This document shows positions 63,122-64,000 of a stretch of DNA of 64,000 nt, piece after piece; position 1 is the first letter of the stretch, and each line of letters begins with the position of its first letter. Below the pieces are notes generated by a model that saw only the letters and a list, made by a program, of their open reading frames with translations, was not told where the DNA came from and searched no databases. Source of the stretch: Streptomyces sp. NBC_01723 (lineage in GTDB: Bacteria > Actinomycetota > Actinomycetes > Streptomycetales > Streptomycetaceae); assembly GCF_036246005.1 (NCBI RefSeq), contig NZ_CP109171.1, forward strand, positions 1,290,001 through 1,354,000. Direction: 5' to 3'. The position numbers and the translations under genes were made by a program.

Positions 63122-63308
63122 GGGCGGGAGACCCCCAGGTGTCCGAGTCGGGCGGGTCCGTTGCACGGTCGTGCGCCCACTATGACCGCAGGCGCCCGCT
63201 CCTGCCAGCACTTCCGCGCACGCCACGCCACGAACATTGGTGTCGACCTGTGGCGCGAACGGCGAGGTGGGGACGGGTCGGGGGCGCGGTTAGAGTGCGG
63301 GGCGAACC

Positions 63309-63962
63309 GTGTCCGTCCCCTCGTGCCGCACAGGATCCGTCATCCACGACCTCGCCGCCCGGCTCCGCCGCCTTCCGCCCTCCTGCGGGCCCGTGCGCCT
63401 GATCGGCGTCGACGGGCACGCCGGTTCCGGGAAGTCCACGTTCGCCGGACGGCTGGCGGCCGGGCTGGGCGGCGCACCGGTGCTGCGCCTCGACGACATC
63501 GCCAGTCACGACGAACTGTTCGACTGGACCGACCGGCTGCTCGGCCAGGTGATCGAGCCGCTGCGACACGGGGACACCGCGCACTACACCCCCTACGACT
63601 GGCGGTCCCGGCGCTTCGGGGCGGCGCGTCCGCTGCCGCCCGCGCCGGTGGTACTGGTCGAGGGGGTCGGCGCGGGCCGTCGGGCGCTCCGTCCGCACCT
63701 GGCGCTGCTGTTCTGGATGGACCTGCCCGCCGAGGAGGCGTGGGCCCGCGGCCGGGCGCGCGACGGAGCGGAACAGCGGGAGTTCTGGGACGGATGGGTT
63801 CCGGCGGAGCGCCGCCACCTCACGGACGACCCTTCGCGCCCCTTCGCGCACTGCCTGGTACGGCAGAGGGAGGAGGGGTACGAGGTGCTGCCGGGGCCGG
63901 CGGGGACCACTTCCGGACCCCCTTTTTTCACGCAGGGTGACGGACCGTCGGCAATGTGCTGA
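63309..63962 (+). CDS. Uridine kinase-like P-loop protein
   Basis: 217 residues. Walker A GVDGHAGSGKST (33-44), LRLDDIASHDELFDW and VVLVEGVGAGRRAL are typical of actinobacterial uridine-kinase-family proteins. GTG start. The final 16 residues (after GTTSGPP) follow a run of five C and six T and do not look family-like, so the 3' end may be altered or just variable. Divergent from the C39 gene over 187 bp. True substrate unverified. Confidence 0.87.
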   Translation: MSVPSCRTGSVIHDLAARLRRLPPSCGPVRLIGVDGHAGSGKSTFAGRLAAGLGGAPVLRLDDIASHDELFDWTDRLLGQVIEPLRHGDTAHYTPYDWRSRRFGAARPLPPAPVVLVEGVGAGRRALRPHLALLFWMDLPAEEAWARGRARDGAEQREFWDGWVPAERRHLTDDPSRPFAHCLVRQREEGYEVLPGPAGTTSGPPFFTQGDGPSAMC

Positions 63963-64000
63963 ACTCGTGAAGATCGCGCCCCGGCAACCCACGGACGCGC

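Noticed and set aside
61580..63940. A 786-codon plus-strand frame across the C39 peptidase
   Set aside because: Antisense shadow; no motifs, and it also spans a strong terminator and a divergent promoter region.

Overview
The window is a stretch of Streptomyces chromosome. Very high GC with strong third-position GC bias, many GTG and TTG starts, a conservon (cvnABCD), the sporulation pair smeA-sffA, rbpA behind a sigma-R type promoter, a mycothiol-type formaldehyde dehydrogenase and a DasR-like site before a chitinase all point there. From memory, the gene order at both ends (ptsI, hypothetical, acetoacetyl-CoA synthetase, GH31, NUDIX, VanX-like, GGDEF protein; then smeA, sffA, MocR-type regulator, GDPD, MFS, rbpA, fxsA, ppm1, amidohydrolase, Lrp, acyl-CoA dehydrogenase, chiD) resembles the ptsI-chiD region of S. 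coelicolor. I could not check this. No tRNA, rRNA, insertion sequence, prophage or CRISPR was seen.

Layout. 1-9.9 kb: 3' end of ptsI, a hypothetical gene, acetoacetyl-CoA synthetase, a GH31 glucosidase, a NUDIX hydrolase, a VanX-type dipeptidase and an EAL/GGDEF protein. 10.2-12.5 kb: glpF-glpK without glpD or regulator. 12.7-17.9 kb: a conservon and a divergent membrane protein. 18-26.6 kb: a catabolic island predicted to take glycine betaine to glycine. It holds a Rieske oxygenase, Rieske ferredoxin, ferredoxin reductase, dimethylglycine oxidase-like flavoprotein, sarcosine oxidase-like flavoprotein, formaldehyde detoxification enzyme and an IclR regulator. Two promoters in it share the same pair of operator-like boxes. 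26.6-33.8 kb: a three-gene operon built round a 1554-residue SMC/MukB-like ATPase. 34-39.3 kb: a GntR regulator divergent from an MFS-DUF1445-pxpABC operon for 5-oxoproline. 39.4-42.5 kb: two GT4 glycosyltransferases and an SGNH hydrolase, translationally coupled. 42.7-47.2 kb: HEAT and ankyrin proteins, then smeA-sffA. 47.3-51.7 kb: MocR-type regulator, YczE-like protein, glycerophosphodiesterase and MFS. 52-60.7 kb: rbpA, fxsA, ppm1, amidohydrolase, Lrp regulator, two small hypotheticals, acyl-CoA dehydrogenase, chitinase. 60.7-64 kb: TetR regulator, a 46-residue membrane protein, a Tat-exported C39 peptidase and a uridine kinase-like protein.

The best candidate for an under-described system is the SMC-like operon: it has the size and layout of a MukBEF/Mks/Jet-type condensin, but no nuclease gene beside it, and Asn where the Walker B glutamate is expected. 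The best-supported regulatory observation is the pair of GTTGCGC-N3-GCGCAAC-like boxes, repeated with the same 19-bp offset in front of the IclR gene and in front of the betaine catabolic operon. All function calls come from reading sequence and remembered family features; no database search was run.
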